Part shown: positions 8,673-16,442 of the stretch, piece after piece
Position numbering within the stretch: position 1 is the first letter of the stretch
Layout: the number at the start of each line of letters is the position of its first letter
Assembly: GCA_002309695.1 (NCBI GenBank)
Contig: DBXV01000025.1
Span: 268,362 to 289,550 of the forward strand
DNA length: 21,189 bases
From: Myxococcales bacterium UBA1203
GTDB taxonomy: Bacteria; Myxococcota; Myxococcia; Myxococcales; UBA5297
Direction of reading: 5' to 3'
Made by a program: the position numbers and the translations under genes
The notes under the pieces: model-generated
Databases searched by the model: none
Seen by the model: only the letters and a program-made list of their open reading frames with translations
What the model was told of the DNA's origin: nothing

Positions 8673-9314
8673 CTAGAGCTCACCCTCCATCCACCAGTCG
8701 TAGTTGTTCCCCGGCGCACGCCACTCGGGAATGTTCATCTGCGCCACCTTGGCGTAGCTCCAAAACAGCGCGCGGGAGCACTCCCAGAAGGCGTCCAGCT
8801 GCTCCTCCTCGGAGATGCCGGACATGTTGAAGACGGCGAACTCCCCCTCTTTGCAGCGAATCATTCCCGGGCCGATGGAAAAGAGCCGCTTGAGACGAAT
8901 GACGTTCTCCCGCTTGCGAAAAACGTCGGAGAGCTCCGCCTCGGGCACCTTCCAGATGAGGGAGGACAGAAAAACTGAATCCTCCGACTCGATCTTTCGC
9001 TCGCTCCAGCCCAGCCGCGGCATCTCCACGTTCATCCGGAACTTGCCCACATCGGGAATGGACACCCGAAAGACCGTCACGATGAAAACTTCTGGGCCGG
9101 CAGCGCCGGAGCGGCGGGCCATCTGGCGCTTCAAAGTCCCGCTGTATCGGCCGCATTTGAACGACTGATACTTGGCGATGCTGTTTCCCTGCAGGCGATC
9201 CACCGGACCGCTGCGGCCGCCCGCGGACATTTCGCCGCCATCCTTCCCCGAGTCGCTCTTAACGGCATACACGGCGATGCCCACGAAGACGATCAGCGCC
9301 ACAAACAATTCCAT
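8673..9314 (-). CDS. Membrane-anchored protein of unknown function
   Basis: I do not recognise this 213-residue protein. It starts MELFVALIVFVGIAVYAVKS, a single N-terminal membrane helix (about 3-18). A Ser/Gly-rich linker follows, then a mixed soluble domain with several conserved-looking Trp and Phe (FWECSRALFWSYAKV; C-terminal NNYDWWMEGEL). The start at 9314 is chosen because GGAG lies eight bases upstream and the anchor begins there; an in-frame start at 9377 would add a basic, unconserved leader. It is the last gene of a minus-strand run, 226 bases downstream of the lipoprotein gene, and may have its own promoter. No catalytic motif is visible. Confidence 0.7.
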   Translation of the reverse strand: MELFVALIVFVGIAVYAVKSDSGKDGGEMSAGGRSGPVDRLQGNSIAKYQSFKCGRYSGTLKRQMARRSGAAGPEVFIVTVFRVSIPDVGKFRMNVEMPRLGWSERKIESEDSVFLSSLIWKVPEAELSDVFRKRENVIRLKRLFSIGPGMIRCKEGEFAVFNMSGISEEEQLDAFWECSRALFWSYAKVAQMNIPEWRAPGNNYDWWMEGEL

Positions 9315-9540
9315 CTTTACGCTCCAACGTCCGGGCCGCGCCCTGACGGCGCACCCGCGTCCCCCGAAAATCCTCAAGCCGCACCGCGGCGGCGTCTCAA
9401 AAATCTGGCGTCCGCCGACTCTCCCGGTCCTCGCCTTGAGCCCCGCGGCACGAAAGCGCGGCTTCTAAAGGCTCCCCCGCTGTTTTGGAAACCTCCTTTT
9501 GGGGACCGGCCCAAAATTCTCCCCGCCGTCCGCCTGGCGC

Positions 9541-10098
9541 CTAGCGTCCGAAAGAGCCCTGCGGACGCAGACGCATGGATGGGGCTTCTCGTCCGCCGCC
9601 TGCCAGCCCTTTCAGAGGAGAAGAGGCGCTGAAATAGACTCTGGATTCCTCGCCAGTGTCCTCCCGCTCCACCACCAGAACGCCCTGAACGGCCAGCGTG
9701 GTGTCGGAGTCCCGGCGGCGGCCCATGGGCAGCGCCAGATACGTCAGCGACACTTCCACGGGGATAGAGCTCTGCCCCTGCCGCACGCATTCCCCGCTGA
9801 GCGCATGGCTGGATGTGGCGAAGTTCCCCTCGTTGACCATCCATTCCAGGTGCATGGCCCTGGGGCAGAAGGGCGCGCCCGCATCCTCCAGCGTGACCTC
9901 AAGAAAGAGCTCCGCCTTGCGCGGGCCAAATTCCCGAACTTCCAGCGCGGCCGAAGCTACCTCTGGACGAATCTCAGTCCTGGGTCCCGACAGCGCGAGC
10001 CGCCCGGTGCAGCCGCTCCCGGCGACGGCCATTCCTGCCCCCAGAAAAGCGGCGCACACCGCCGGCAGAATGCGCCCAATCCTCTTCACGACGCTCAT
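9541..10098 (-). CDS. Putative lipoprotein with a LEA14-like (WHy) domain
   Basis: A 185-residue exported protein. The N-terminus is basic then hydrophobic and ends in an atypical lipobox GSGC (Cys30; Gly instead of Leu at -3). The remainder reads as a small beta-sandwich: ALEVREFGPRKAELFLEVTL, then HLEWMVNEG, then IPVEVSLTYLAL. This pattern resembles LEA14/WHy domains found in bacterial lipoproteins, but I base this on pattern alone. Its ATG overlaps the stop of the SspB-like gene (ATGA), so the two are translationally coupled and probably co-regulated. No enzyme function is implied. Confidence 0.65.
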   Translation of the reverse strand: MSVVKRIGRILPAVCAAFLGAGMAVAGSGCTGRLALSGPRTEIRPEVASAALEVREFGPRKAELFLEVTLEDAGAPFCPRAMHLEWMVNEGNFATSSHALSGECVRQGQSSIPVEVSLTYLALPMGRRRDSDTTLAVQGVLVVEREDTGEESRVYFSASSPLKGLAGGGREAPSMRLRPQGSFGR

Positions 10099-11078
10099 TC
10101 GACGAAGTGGAGCTTGAAGGGCTTGGGCGCCGGCGGCTTCTCCTTCTCCTCGCCCTTCGCCGCCTTTTTCGCCCGTGTGCCGGAGGCCTTCTTCTTCGCG
10201 TCCTCCTGCCCGGCCGTCTTCTTCCCGGCGGACTTGCGGGGTTTGGACGTCTTGCCCGCCTGCTTTTTCGTCTCCTCCGCGGCGCTCTCTGCCGCGTCCT
10301 TTGACGCCCCCTCAGCAGCGTCTGCCGTTTCTGCCGCACCGCGCTTTTTGCCCGACGAAGTCTTCTTCGCCGCCGTCGTTCCCGGCTTCCTGGACGCCCT
10401 GGATTTCTTCGCCGGCTTCTCTTCTGCCGCCTGCTTTTCCTGCTCTGGCGCTTCCACGGGGACATTCTCCGTCACCACCAGCGACAGGCCACCCTTCTTG
10501 CGAATCAGCTTGGGCTTCGGACCGCCAACGCCCTCCCCTGCGTCTTTGTCGGCCTCAGTTTTGAGCCTGACATCGGCCTCCGCCGGACGCTGCGCCCCCG
10601 CATTCTCAGCACCAATGGCCGTGGGCGAACCTCCCGGCGGACAGAAGGTGAAGCACTGCGCCGGCATCGTCCCGTCGTCCCGCGGACGCTGGGCAATCTC
10701 ACGGAGAAGTTCCTCTCTGTTTCGCCCCTGACTGATGGCCAGCGACTCGTAAACCTCGTCGGGAATCGAATGCGGATAGATGCGCAGCTCTCCTGCCGCG
10801 CTGCTCACACCGAAAATGGCAATCCAGGGAATGGCTACCGGGAAGCGCCGGCCCTGAAAGCTCAGCGTCTGCCGCACCCCCCACTCGTCCATGAACAGGT
10901 CGGGCGGATCGAACCTGGGAGAGACGTTCAGCCGCAGCTGAAATTCATTCTGAAACGCGGGCGGCACGCGGACACCTGGAACGCGGGCATCCAGATGCAG
11001 CATCACCATCCCAATCTGCATGAACGTCTCGATGGTTGCCTTCTTGTCCTGATTGTTCGTCCGAATCGGTGCGCTCAT
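10095..11078 (-). CDS. sspB: SspB-like ClpXP adaptor with a long Lys/Ala-rich C-terminal tail
   Basis: Likely cytoplasmic adaptor that hands ssrA-tagged or other substrates to ClpXP. Residues about 15-95 match the SspB fold: LHLDARVPGVRVPPAF, then FQLRLNVSPRF, then RFPVAIPWIAIFGV. These correspond to the E. coli SspB segments around LPGVQVP, IVLNIAPRA and VSVPLAAVLAIYA. Residues about 150-318 form an unusual tail rich in Lys, Ala, Glu and Ser (KKTSSGKK, AGKKTAG, AKKKASG), resembling histone H1. The chain ends KPFKLHFVE, comparable to the ClpX-binding end LRVVK of E. coli SspB; a second similar stretch, PKPKLIRKK, lies at 188-196. SspB proteins are usually about 150-180 residues; this one is 327. 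ATG 11078 is preceded by AGGAAGG. The stop overlaps the lipoprotein start. Confidence 0.75.
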   Translation of the reverse strand: MSAPIRTNNQDKKATIETFMQIGMVMLHLDARVPGVRVPPAFQNEFQLRLNVSPRFDPPDLFMDEWGVRQTLSFQGRRFPVAIPWIAIFGVSSAAGELRIYPHSIPDEVYESLAISQGRNREELLREIAQRPRDDGTMPAQCFTFCPPGGSPTAIGAENAGAQRPAEADVRLKTEADKDAGEGVGGPKPKLIRKKGGLSLVVTENVPVEAPEQEKQAAEEKPAKKSRASRKPGTTAAKKTSSGKKRGAAETADAAEGASKDAAESAAEETKKQAGKTSKPRKSAGKKTAGQEDAKKKASGTRAKKAAKGEEKEKPPAPKPFKLHFVE

Positions 11079-11184
11079 CTCCGGCCCCTTCCTCTCCTGA
11101 TTACGAACCTGCTTCCGAAGTATCGCCCCGGGCTGTCCCGTCCGGGGCGGCCTCTCTTCAATCGGCGTCGGACGGCGGGCAAAC

Positions 11185-11222
11185 AAAAAAAGCCGCGCGC
11201 TCCTTCACCGAGGCACCCGGCT
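11185..11222 (-). terminator. Intrinsic terminator after the thioesterase gene
   Basis: Read on the minus strand, AGCCGGGTGC (11222-11213) pairs with GCGCGCGGCT (11200-11191), giving nine pairs and one G-G mismatch. A run of T corresponding to 11191-11185 follows. It sits eight bases past the thioesterase stop and separates that gene from sspB. Confidence 0.8.
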
Positions 11223-11229
11223 GCTTCCC

Positions 11230-11667
11230 TCACACGCCGTCCAGCTCGCGCATCTTTTCGCGGATGTCCTCCGGGATGGCATGCGCACGGTGTGTCTCGC
11301 GGTCGATGAATACCAGCGTCCCCTTGGCCAGCGCGTAGTTCACGCCCGTCTGCGCATCGCGGATGAGGTACTCGAGGACGATGCTGCTTCTGCCCGCGTG
11401 GACAGCCCGCACGAGGACTTTGATGTCCGCCGGATAGACGATGGAGCGTAGGAAATCGCACTCAGTCCGGGCCAGTACGGGAAAGACCGGCGCGTCGGCG
11501 AGCGTCTGCCCCTCTGCGACCTTCCCGAACCAGTCGAAGTTCGACATCTCGCAGTAGGTCAAATAGCGGGCGTTGTTGACGTGCCCGATGGCGTCCATGT
11601 CGCTCCAGCGAACAGTGATGGGCGTCTCAACCTTGAAGTCTTCGGGGGCAGGAATCTGCTTTTCCAT
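11230..11667 (-). CDS. 4HBT hotdog-fold acyl-CoA thioesterase (YbgC type)
   Basis: Cytoplasmic thioesterase, 145 residues, which is the usual length for a single 4-hydroxybenzoyl-CoA-thioesterase-type hotdog domain. The active-site signature WSDMDAIGHVNNARY lies at 21-35, and the Asp of this motif is the catalytic residue in the family. The region that packs along the central helix follows (YCEMSNFDWF). Substrate could be a short- or medium-chain acyl-CoA or an aromatic acyl-CoA; the sequence does not say. ATG 11667 is used because GAGG lies seven bases ahead; a GTG at 11682 is in frame but poorly placed. A terminator follows it. Upstream (11702-11740) is a compact inverted repeat with Pho-box-like direct repeats. 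Confidence 0.9.
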   Translation of the reverse strand: MEKQIPAPEDFKVETPITVRWSDMDAIGHVNNARYLTYCEMSNFDWFGKVAEGQTLADAPVFPVLARTECDFLRSIVYPADIKVLVRAVHAGRSSIVLEYLIRDAQTGVNYALAKGTLVFIDRETHRAHAIPEDIREKMRELDGV

Positions 11668-11701
11668 GATGCGGCCTCGCACGTGTGTTGGCTGTTGCCC
11701 G

Positions 11702-11740
11702 CCTGCCGAATTTTTCTGTCATCGTTTTGTCATCGGCAGG
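11702..11740. promoter_or_regulatory. Pho-box-like direct repeat nested in an inverted repeat
   Basis: Plus strand 11716-11733 reads CTGTCAT-CGTT-TTGTCAT, two 7-base repeats four bases apart (11-bp period). This is the layout of PhoB sites, whose consensus is CTGTCAT-N4-CTGTCAT; 13 of 14 repeat positions agree. The site lies between the inverted-repeat arms CCTGCCGA (11702-11709) and TCGGCAGG (11733-11740). It sits 49-66 bases from the thioesterase start, but in the orientation opposite to that gene, and just beyond the end of the flippase gene. Regulation by PhoB or any OmpR-family protein is inference. Confidence 0.4.
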
Positions 11741-11782
11741 GGTCAGAAAAAGCGGGGCTCCTTGGGAAAGCCGGGGCTTCTG

Positions 11783-12859
11783 TCAAAGCGAACTGTTGGG
11801 CGAGCTTGTATCCGCCGGTGACGAAGGCACCTCTGAAGCGGACGCCGGGTTCTGCGGCGGCGTTCTCCACAGACTGGAGAGGGAAACGTCGCCCTTGAGC
11901 ACGTAATACATGCCGAAGACCACCTGCTGGCTCACCTGGGCCGCCCACACCACCCAGGCGTAGGCGAAGACGGCGCCGTTCTGGGCCTCGTCGGGGAAGA
12001 AGAGCTGCATGCCCAGAATCGTCGCGCCCTGGAAGGTGCCCATCATCCCCGGCCCGGCGGGAATCATGACGCCTATGACGAGGATGCCGTTGACGGCAAA
12101 GGCGGCGGGAACGTCGAGCGGCAGGCCGAAGCCGTGCGCCAGCATCATCATCCCCAGGCCGTTGATGCCCCAGTAGAGCGCCGTGTAGCCGATGAAGGCG
12201 GCGATTTTCCGTCCGTCGGGGAGGATGCGCAGGCCGCCGATAAAGGCGTCCAGCATGTCGGCGAATTTGTCGGCGAGCTTCGAGGAGACGAGCCCGAAGA
12301 TGCGCCGCACCAGGCCGACCGCCGCCTCGCGCTTCCGATAGGCGATGACCACGAAGATGAGAATCGCGAGGAAGGCGAGGAAGACGAAGACGCCGCCCCA
12401 GCGCGCCCACTGAATCAGCTTTTCGTCGGTCGTCGCGGGCGTGCTGAAGAGGAGCGCCACAAAGAGCACCACCGCCATCGCCAGTCCGTCCACCACGCGC
12501 TCGACCACGATGGAGCCCATGGCGGCGGAGGGGCGGATTTTGCCGTCTTCGGCGATGAGAATCGGGCGGACGAACTCACCCAGCCGGAAGGGCAGGAGCA
12601 TGAGGCCCATGATGCCCACCGCGCTCGCCATGTTGAGCTTGGAGAAGGTCGGCTTGCCCAATGGCTCCAGCAGAATTCCCCAGCGGAACGTGCGGCTGAA
12701 GTGAATGACCACCAGCGTGGCGAAGTAGGGAATCAGGTAGCTCAGGCGCGCCTGCTTCAGCGAATCCGCCACGTTCTGAAATTCCACGTTCCGAAAGCTG
12801 AGCCACAGGAGGAGCACGCTGATGGCGGTGCCCACGGCCAGTTTGACGAGCCTGTTCAT
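11783..12859 (-). CDS. Flippase-like multi-TM protein, LPG_synthase_TM/YbhN (AglD) family
   Basis: Inner-membrane protein of 358 residues with about seven or eight helices. Family motifs are PFRLGEFVRP (90-99), ERVVDG (120-125) and IPAGPGMMG (266-274). This family corresponds to the flippase-like domain of MprF and to stand-alone YbhN/AglD proteins, linked to lipid or lipid-linked sugar translocation, although few members have a proven substrate. A Ser/Pro-rich soluble tail ends the protein. It follows the PHP phosphatase by 13 bases and is the last gene of a four-gene run. The CpsB-like neighbour suggests, but does not prove, a role in envelope polysaccharide. Confidence 0.85.
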   Translation of the reverse strand: MNRLVKLAVGTAISVLLLWLSFRNVEFQNVADSLKQARLSYLIPYFATLVVIHFSRTFRWGILLEPLGKPTFSKLNMASAVGIMGLMLLPFRLGEFVRPILIAEDGKIRPSAAMGSIVVERVVDGLAMAVVLFVALLFSTPATTDEKLIQWARWGGVFVFLAFLAILIFVVIAYRKREAAVGLVRRIFGLVSSKLADKFADMLDAFIGGLRILPDGRKIAAFIGYTALYWGINGLGMMMLAHGFGLPLDVPAAFAVNGILVIGVMIPAGPGMMGTFQGATILGMQLFFPDEAQNGAVFAYAWVVWAAQVSQQVVFGMYYVLKGDVSLSSLWRTPPQNPASASEVPSSPADTSSPNSSL

Positions 12860-12872
12860 GTTTCGTCGTCCT

Positions 12873-13616
12873 CTAAAGAAGCTGCGCCTGACCCGTCAGA
12901 ACGCGCTGCGGATTGGCCGTAAGGAGCCGCGTCACCTCGTCATCGGGCACGCGCTCGCGAAGTCGAAAGAGCGAGGAAGTGAGCGCCGGCAGGTCGCGCG
13001 TCGAGTGAATGTCCGTCGCCGCCACCGCGTAGGCGCTCTCATCGAGAAGCTCCTCGGCAAGGCGCTGCACCCGCCGCCCGTAGGCACCGGCGAGGCTCAT
13101 CACGTCGAGCTGCAGAAAGGCCCCGGCGTCCAGCGCCTCAAAGGCCGCATCGAAGGCAGCCTGAAAGTGAAGGCACCGCTCGGGATGGGCGATGAGCGCG
13201 CTGTGATTCGAGCGCGCAATCATCGCGAGAATGTTGGGCAGCGCGGGCACGGGAGCAGCGAGGGGCAGTTCCATGAGAAACCAGCGGCCGCCCGCCACCG
13301 TCCGGCCCCGTCCGTCGAGGAGCGCCATCACGTCCTCGGGCGAGGCCACGTTTTCAGCGTTCTCTGCGAGCGAAAAACTGAGCGCGTTCTGCGCGAGGAG
13401 TTCACGGAGCCCGTTCAAGCGGGCAGCGCACTCCGCGCGGTCTGACCAGGAGTGCGGCGAGGGAGCAGCGCCGACAAAGCCCAGGCGCATCAGGCCGCGC
13501 ACCAGTTCCAGCGATTCCACGGGCGAGGATGCGCCGTCGTCCACGTCCCAGAGGATGTGGTTGTGCAGGTCAAAGAACCCCGCGCCCGAAACCGCCCCCG
13601 CGTTCTCCATGGCCAT
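12873..13616 (-). CDS. CpsB/YwqE-type PHP-domain phosphatase
   Basis: A 247-residue PHP-fold metal-dependent phosphoesterase. Members of the CpsB/CapC/YwqE family dephosphorylate tyrosine kinases that control capsule or exopolysaccharide export. Metal-binding and family motifs are DLHNHILWDVDDGA (16-29), H55 in the position of the usual ATPH motif (here SPH), HPER (144-147) and TDIHS (D202, H204). No secretion signal is seen. ATG 13616 starts one base after the coaBC stop with AAGGG suitably upstream. ATGs at 13637 and 13643 are also in frame but lie inside coaBC, and 13610 is a close alternative. No tyrosine kinase gene is visible in the window, so the target is unknown; histidinol-phosphatase-like activity is a less likely alternative. 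Confidence 0.82.
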   Translation of the reverse strand: MAMENAGAVSGAGFFDLHNHILWDVDDGASSPVESLELVRGLMRLGFVGAAPSPHSWSDRAECAARLNGLRELLAQNALSFSLAENAENVASPEDVMALLDGRGRTVAGGRWFLMELPLAAPVPALPNILAMIARSNHSALIAHPERCLHFQAAFDAAFEALDAGAFLQLDVMSLAGAYGRRVQRLAEELLDESAYAVAATDIHSTRDLPALTSSLFRLRERVPDDEVTRLLTANPQRVLTGQAQLL

Positions 13617-13617
13617 C

Positions 13618-14865
13618 TCAGGCGCCCTTCCCTGCATCGGCATCGCGCCGCCCGAGGAGTTTCAGCGCCTCAGTGAGGAGTTCGTTCGCCGCGCCTTCCT
13701 TCGTCATGGGCGGGAGCGCGTTCTCGCCCTGCGCGGTGACAAGGACGAGCCGGTTGGTCTCTGTCCCAAAGCCGCTCCCCGCCTCGGTCACGTCGTTGGC
13801 CGCCACCATGTCGAGCTTCTTCCCGACGAGCTTCGCGCGGGCGTTCTCAGCGGCGCGCTCCGTCTCGGCGGCAAAGCCCACGAACAGAGGCCGCGCCGGA
13901 ATCCGGGCATCGCCGAATTGAGCCCGCGACTCCTTCAGAATGTCGGGCGTGCGCACGAGTTCCAGCTCGGACGACAGCGCTTCCTTCTTCACCTTGTGGG
14001 GCGAGACCTCAGCCGGACGCTGGTCGCACACCGCCGCAGCGGAAATGAACATGTCCGCGCCCGCGCCGAGCGCCTCGTTCACTGTCCGCTGCATCTGAAT
14101 CGCGCTCACCGCGTCCACGCGCCTTACGCCCATCGGCGTCTTGAGAGACACCGGCCCGCTCACGAGCGTCACAGAAGCTCCGCGCATGGCCGCAGCCTTT
14201 GCCACGGCAAACCCCATCTTCCCCGTCGAGGGATTGGTGAGGAAGCGCACCGGATCGGCCATCTCCCGTGTGGGCCCGGCCGTCACCACGACTTTGAGGC
14301 CCGCCATGTCCTGCGGCGTGAGAAGCTTTTCGGCGGCATCCACAATCTCGTCCGGCTCCGACAGCCTGCCCTCGCCCACCGTCCCGCAGGCCAGCGTCCC
14401 GCTGCCCGGCCCGACAAAGCTGAACCTGCCGTCGCGCTTCAGCGCCCCGACGTTTTCCTGCACCTGGCGGTTCTTCCACATCTGCACGTTCATGGCCGGG
14501 GCGAGGAGCACCGGGCAGGCACAGGAGAGAATCGTCGTCGTCACCGCGTCGTCGCCCATGCCCATGCGGATGCGGGCGATGAGGTTCGCCGTCGCGGGCG
14601 CGGCGATGAAGAGGTCGGCGCGCCGCCCCAGTTCCAGATGCCCGAAAATCGCCTTCTGGCTGAGGTCAAAGAGGTCGGTGAGCACAGGATGGCCCGTCAG
14701 CGCCTCAAACGTGACCGGAGTGACGAACTCCTGTGCGTTCTTCGTCATGGCCGCGTGCACGGCAGCGCCCCGCTTCATCAGAAGGCGCACGAGCTCGCAG
14801 ACCCGATAAACGGCAATACCGCCGCCCACGCCCACGACGATGTTCTTTCCCTCGAAAGGATTCAT
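13618..14865 (-). CDS. coaBC: Bifunctional phosphopantothenoylcysteine decarboxylase / phosphopantothenate-cysteine ligase
   Basis: Two successive steps of coenzyme A synthesis in one 415-residue protein. The first adds cysteine to 4'-phosphopantothenate (CoaB, nucleotide-dependent) and the second decarboxylates the product with FMN (CoaC). The N-terminal flavoprotein domain has GHLELG (His76), APAMN (122-126) and the catalytic Cys160 in LACGTVGEGR. The CoaB domain starts with TAGPTREM at about residue 190, followed by NPSTGKMG, AAVCDQRP and FVGFAAET. Length and order are standard. ATG 14865 has GGAG nine bases ahead; the TTG at 14874 is also in frame. It lies 27 bases downstream of the FadL-like gene and one base ahead of the PHP gene, so it is very probably co-transcribed with both. 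Confidence 0.96.
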   Translation of the reverse strand: MNPFEGKNIVVGVGGGIAVYRVCELVRLLMKRGAAVHAAMTKNAQEFVTPVTFEALTGHPVLTDLFDLSQKAIFGHLELGRRADLFIAAPATANLIARIRMGMGDDAVTTTILSCACPVLLAPAMNVQMWKNRQVQENVGALKRDGRFSFVGPGSGTLACGTVGEGRLSEPDEIVDAAEKLLTPQDMAGLKVVVTAGPTREMADPVRFLTNPSTGKMGFAVAKAAAMRGASVTLVSGPVSLKTPMGVRRVDAVSAIQMQRTVNEALGAGADMFISAAAVCDQRPAEVSPHKVKKEALSSELELVRTPDILKESRAQFGDARIPARPLFVGFAAETERAAENARAKLVGKKLDMVAANDVTEAGSGFGTETNRLVLVTAQGENALPPMTKEGAANELLTEALKLLGRRDADAGKGA

Positions 14866-14892
14866 CCTGCGCAACTCCAGAGGCGGGGAACG

Positions 14893-16251
14893 TCAAAAGG
14901 CATAGGCCAGAGAGGCGGAGAGCGTCCCCACGTAGCCGCCGTAGGTGTAGCTGGCGATGTCGTAGTTGGCGCTCTTGTCGGCCTCCCGCTCCGGGAAGAA
15001 GTGCATCTGAATCGCCAGAGAGAAGGCGATGGCCTCTTTGAAGATGTCCAGCGGGTCGTGGAAATAAACGGTGCTGCCGAGGGCAATCATGTGGGAGTCG
15101 CCGTCCAGCAGGTTGGTGCGGCCGTTCTGCACAGGCACCGGCGTGGGCGTGTAGGCGTAGCCGCCGCGGATGTTCAGAACCTCGGGCACAAGCCAGTATT
15201 CCGCGCCCGCCCGCACAGACAGCGTGTCGCTCAGCCGAATGTCCTCACCGCCGGCGCGGACGTTGAAGTTGTCGCCCAGCACCTGCGTCACGAGGTCCAT
15301 CTCGCTCGTCAGCCCCACTTTGAGCCCGACGGTGGGGTCGGGCGCCTTGGACCAGAACGCGTAGCGGAGCTCGGCCGACACATGCAGGCGGTCGCTGAGG
15401 CCCTTCCACTCGGCGCCCAGCGTCAACGTGTGCGGCGTGTAGAAAATCGTCCCGCCCACAGTGACATCCACGAGCGCCAGCTCCTTGTAGCCGTCGCCGA
15501 AGTCGCCCTTGGCGTGAATCGTCACCGGCAACTCGTAATCAATCTTCATGCTGCCCCGGTAGCCAATGCCCAGCGTCAGCCCGATGGGCGGGACCCTGAA
15601 CGTGACGCCCGCGATGGGCGCGACCGCTGTGTTGACTTCGACCAGCACGTCCCGCTGCTCAAAGACGAAGTCATCCGCGTTGACGCTCATCTCCACGCTG
15701 CCGGTGATGCCGCCCAGAACCTGAACGCCCAGTCCCAGCGACAGCCAGTCGGTGATGCGGAACCCGAGGGAGACGGCCAGCGCCAGGCGGTCGGCGTCGC
15801 CCTGCTGGAGGTACCAGTTGGGCTTCATGGGATCGACGGACTGGACCTTCATCAGGCTGCTGGTGGGGAGATAGACGCCCGCGCCGAGAGCGATGCGGTC
15901 CTGAACAGCGCCGCCGAAGGGCAGAACGAAGCCCATGGACACGCCGTAGGAATCGCCCGGATTCACAGGAGAGAGCGGCCGCAGGTCGTCGCTGAGCGCG
16001 GTGGCTTTCAGGTGCCTGTCCATCCAGGTGAAGGCGAGGCCCACCTTGACCTTCTTCTGGTAGGCCAGAAGCGACGGGTTGAAATACGAGGCCGAATAGT
16101 CGTCCGCGGCGGCGGCCTGCGTTCCCGCCATCCCCATCCCGCGCGTTCCGAAACCATAGAAGTCGAAGGCGTTGGCGAGGGCCGTCCCCGGAAGGACAGC
16201 CAGGGCAAGGGCCAGAAGGCAGAGGGCTGGGGTGAGAAGGCGCTGGTGCAT
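14893..16251 (-). CDS. FadL/OMPP1-family outer-membrane transport protein
   Basis: A 452-residue outer-membrane beta-barrel of the FadL/TodX family, which lets long-chain fatty acids or hydrophobic compounds cross the outer membrane. A signal peptide (MHQRLLTPALCLLALALAVLPG...) ends near ALANA. The family's N-terminal hatch signature follows (FGTRGMGMAGTQAAAADDYS, then YFNPSLLAY). Amphipathic strands run to a C-terminal ASLAYAF with the terminal Phe expected for barrel assembly. ATG 16251 has GGAG eight bases upstream and begins the signal peptide; the frame stays open further upstream but that part is non-coding in character. It is first in the run with coaBC, and is divergent from the exported-protein gene at 16769. 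The substrate is not determinable. Confidence 0.9.
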   Translation of the reverse strand: MHQRLLTPALCLLALALAVLPGTALANAFDFYGFGTRGMGMAGTQAAAADDYSASYFNPSLLAYQKKVKVGLAFTWMDRHLKATALSDDLRPLSPVNPGDSYGVSMGFVLPFGGAVQDRIALGAGVYLPTSSLMKVQSVDPMKPNWYLQQGDADRLALAVSLGFRITDWLSLGLGVQVLGGITGSVEMSVNADDFVFEQRDVLVEVNTAVAPIAGVTFRVPPIGLTLGIGYRGSMKIDYELPVTIHAKGDFGDGYKELALVDVTVGGTIFYTPHTLTLGAEWKGLSDRLHVSAELRYAFWSKAPDPTVGLKVGLTSEMDLVTQVLGDNFNVRAGGEDIRLSDTLSVRAGAEYWLVPEVLNIRGGYAYTPTPVPVQNGRTNLLDGDSHMIALGSTVYFHDPLDIFKEAIAFSLAIQMHFFPEREADKSANYDIASYTYGGYVGTLSASLAYAF

Positions 16252-16309
16252 CCAAAGACTCCGGAGCGCGTCCGCAGACGGCGGCAGATTCCCGGCGCCT
16301 CTCCTGCTC

Positions 16310-16331
16310 TTCGATGAGATTTCGATGAGAT
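16310..16331. repeat. 11-bp tandem duplication in the FadL gene leader
   Basis: TTCGATGAGAT occurs twice with no gap (16310-16320 and 16321-16331), about 60-80 bases ahead of the FadL-like start. The 11-base period is about one helical turn, so it could be an operator. It could equally be replication slippage. Confidence 0.6.
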
Positions 16332-16442
16332 GAGGAGGATGAGAAAGCGCCTGCCCTTCGCCGGCCGGAATCGGCCGAAAAAGGACGCGGATGCGCCGTC
16401 GGGCATGCCCTGAAAAGGGACACAGTGCGGACTTTTGTAATG

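Noticed and set aside
9491..9500. Near-perfect Shine-Dalgarno sequence AAAAGGAGGT on the minus strand
   Set aside because: No ATG, GTG or TTG occurs within a usable distance downstream (the first GTG is over 30 bases away), and no short reading frame there looks real.
9974..10465. Arg-rich 163-residue minus-strand frame overlapping the SspB-like tail
   Set aside because: It is a frame-shifted reading of the Lys/Ala-rich tail. The sspB frame is continuous from a recognisable domain to its stop, so that is the coding frame.
11741..11782. Possible terminator after the flippase gene on the minus strand
   Set aside because: The only pairing around AGCCCC...GCTTTTT is four pairs with a bulge; too weak to call.
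13231..16317. 1028-residue open frame on the plus strand, opposite the PHP, coaBC and FadL genes
   Set aside because: It is antisense to well-supported genes. Its product is rich in His, Arg, Glu and Ala with no domain, as expected of a mirror frame in G+C-rich DNA.
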